Shown here: positions 63,501-64,000 of the stretch, one piece after another
Numbering within the stretch: position 1 is the stretch's first letter
Layout of the letters: each line of letters opens with the position of its first letter
Source: Kryptolebias marmoratus
Lineage: Eukaryota > Chordata > Actinopteri > Cyprinodontiformes > Rivulidae
Assembly: GCF_001649575.2 (NCBI RefSeq)
Contig: NC_051443.1
Location: 13,403,353-13,467,352 of the forward strand
Direction of reading: 5' to 3'
DNA length: 64,000 nt
Position numbers and translations under genes: made by a program
The notes under the pieces: model-generated
The model's database searches: none
What the model was told of the DNA's origin: nothing
The model's input: only the letters and a program-made list of their open reading frames with translations

Positions 63501-64000
63501 CTGTGCTTTTGTTTCTTAACAGCTCAAGTTGCAATTTAAGCAATCCATCTAATTGTGTTAATGCAGATGTCACCACATCTGCAACACATTAAAAATACTC
63601 ATTGCAAAATGGGAAATGAAACATTAAAAAAACCAAGCGGAGAAGACGTTTAGGTAAAAGTGTACGAGTGAAAACAGGAAAGACAAGAAAAAGATCAAGG
63701 AAGACAACTGTCAAGGATAAATATTGGGGATTAGGCAGTGTGGTGGAGAACCGTACAGCTCAGCGTTCAAACATACAAGGCTTTTGCAAACCCTCTGCTA
63801 GACCTGTAAGTATAACATTTTACCTATTTTCATTGACGACTGCAGTCATTAGTTGTTTTTTTTGCCTTTGCATGAGTAGATGAATAGCTGTAACTATGGT
63901 GGATTGCAGAGTGCTGTATGGGCTGCTCACTATTTTCAATTTATCAAAGCTTCTGACATGGAACATGTATGTGCTACAGCACTGCCTGGGTCAGCAGCAT
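60599..64000. other. Non-coding flank, with one unassigned Cys-rich frame
   Basis: No host gene recognised. A T-rich tract followed by CCCTCCCAG at 62680 looks like an acceptor but opens only a short frame. The 62821-63048 plus-strand frame is described separately. The minus-strand frame at 62111-62350 is unassigned and may be repeat-derived. The right edge (63640-63880) is rich in basic codons in one frame, with no recognisable domain. Confidence 0.4.
62821..63048 (+). other. Unassigned Cys-rich open frame
   Basis: A 75-codon frame with a cluster C-x6-C-x-C-x5-C-x2-C (KSCPCVEKSTCSGC) followed later by KCC. The spacing recalls CXC-type zinc motifs of some transposon-derived proteins, but no family can be assigned and no exon context is convincing. 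Could be chance or a fragment of a DNA transposon. Confidence 0.2.

Noticed and set aside
1..64000. CRISPR arrays, operons, bacterial-type promoters, tRNA or rRNA genes
   Set aside because: The window is vertebrate nuclear DNA, and I saw no structure supporting any of these.

Overview
The window looks like genomic DNA of a ray-finned (teleost) fish. It is AT-rich, has short phase-consistent vertebrate introns, and carries interspersed repeats of kinds common in teleosts. The species cannot be named from the sequence.

Positions 1181-37599 (+ strand) hold one giant gene that I recognise as HERC1, the large HECT/RCC1 E3 ubiquitin ligase. I resolved 77 consecutive coding exons. Their joined length is 13,545 bases, an exact multiple of three, encoding 4,514 residues plus the stop, with no internal stop. 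The 5' end of the gene (start codon and roughly the first 350 residues) lies upstream of the window. Domain order is RLD1 (1382-4836), a long helical linker (5014-16431), SPRY (16645-17746), a linker (19065-21780), UBA-like (22559-23345), a Cys/His-rich zinc-binding-like module (24031-24290), a second helical linker (24926-26558), WD40 propeller (26678-29927), RLD2 (30380-33616) and HECT (34332-37599). The expected catalytic cysteine codon is at 37444-37446. A poly(A) signal is at 37917-37922. The linkers and WD40 region differ a lot from the mammalian protein as I remember it, so this may be a fast-evolving second copy rather than the conserved orthologue.

The 3.15-kb intron between the exons ending at 7384 and starting at 10538 contains a 5'-truncated LINE. 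It has an uninterrupted 870-codon endonuclease/reverse-transcriptase frame in the sense orientation and ends in a (GATT)n tail.

From 37600 to 64000 I find no convincing host gene. This 26-kb flank contains a local tandem cluster of a dispersed repeat (42327-43075, with relatives at 48505 and, inverted, at 54330), a minisatellite-like patch (47490-47680), two copies of a tRNA-SINE-like repeat (50598-50945 and 59878-60115), a broken R2/R4-type LINE 3' end (56309-57125), an LTR-like TG...CA element (60139-60598) and many microsatellites. A small Cys-rich frame near 62821-63048 is unassigned.

Nothing here is clearly a new biological system. The points most worth a second look are the apparent divergence of this HERC1 copy, a probable GC-AG intron, an in-frame alternative acceptor at the UBA exon, and the intact LINE frame inside the gene.
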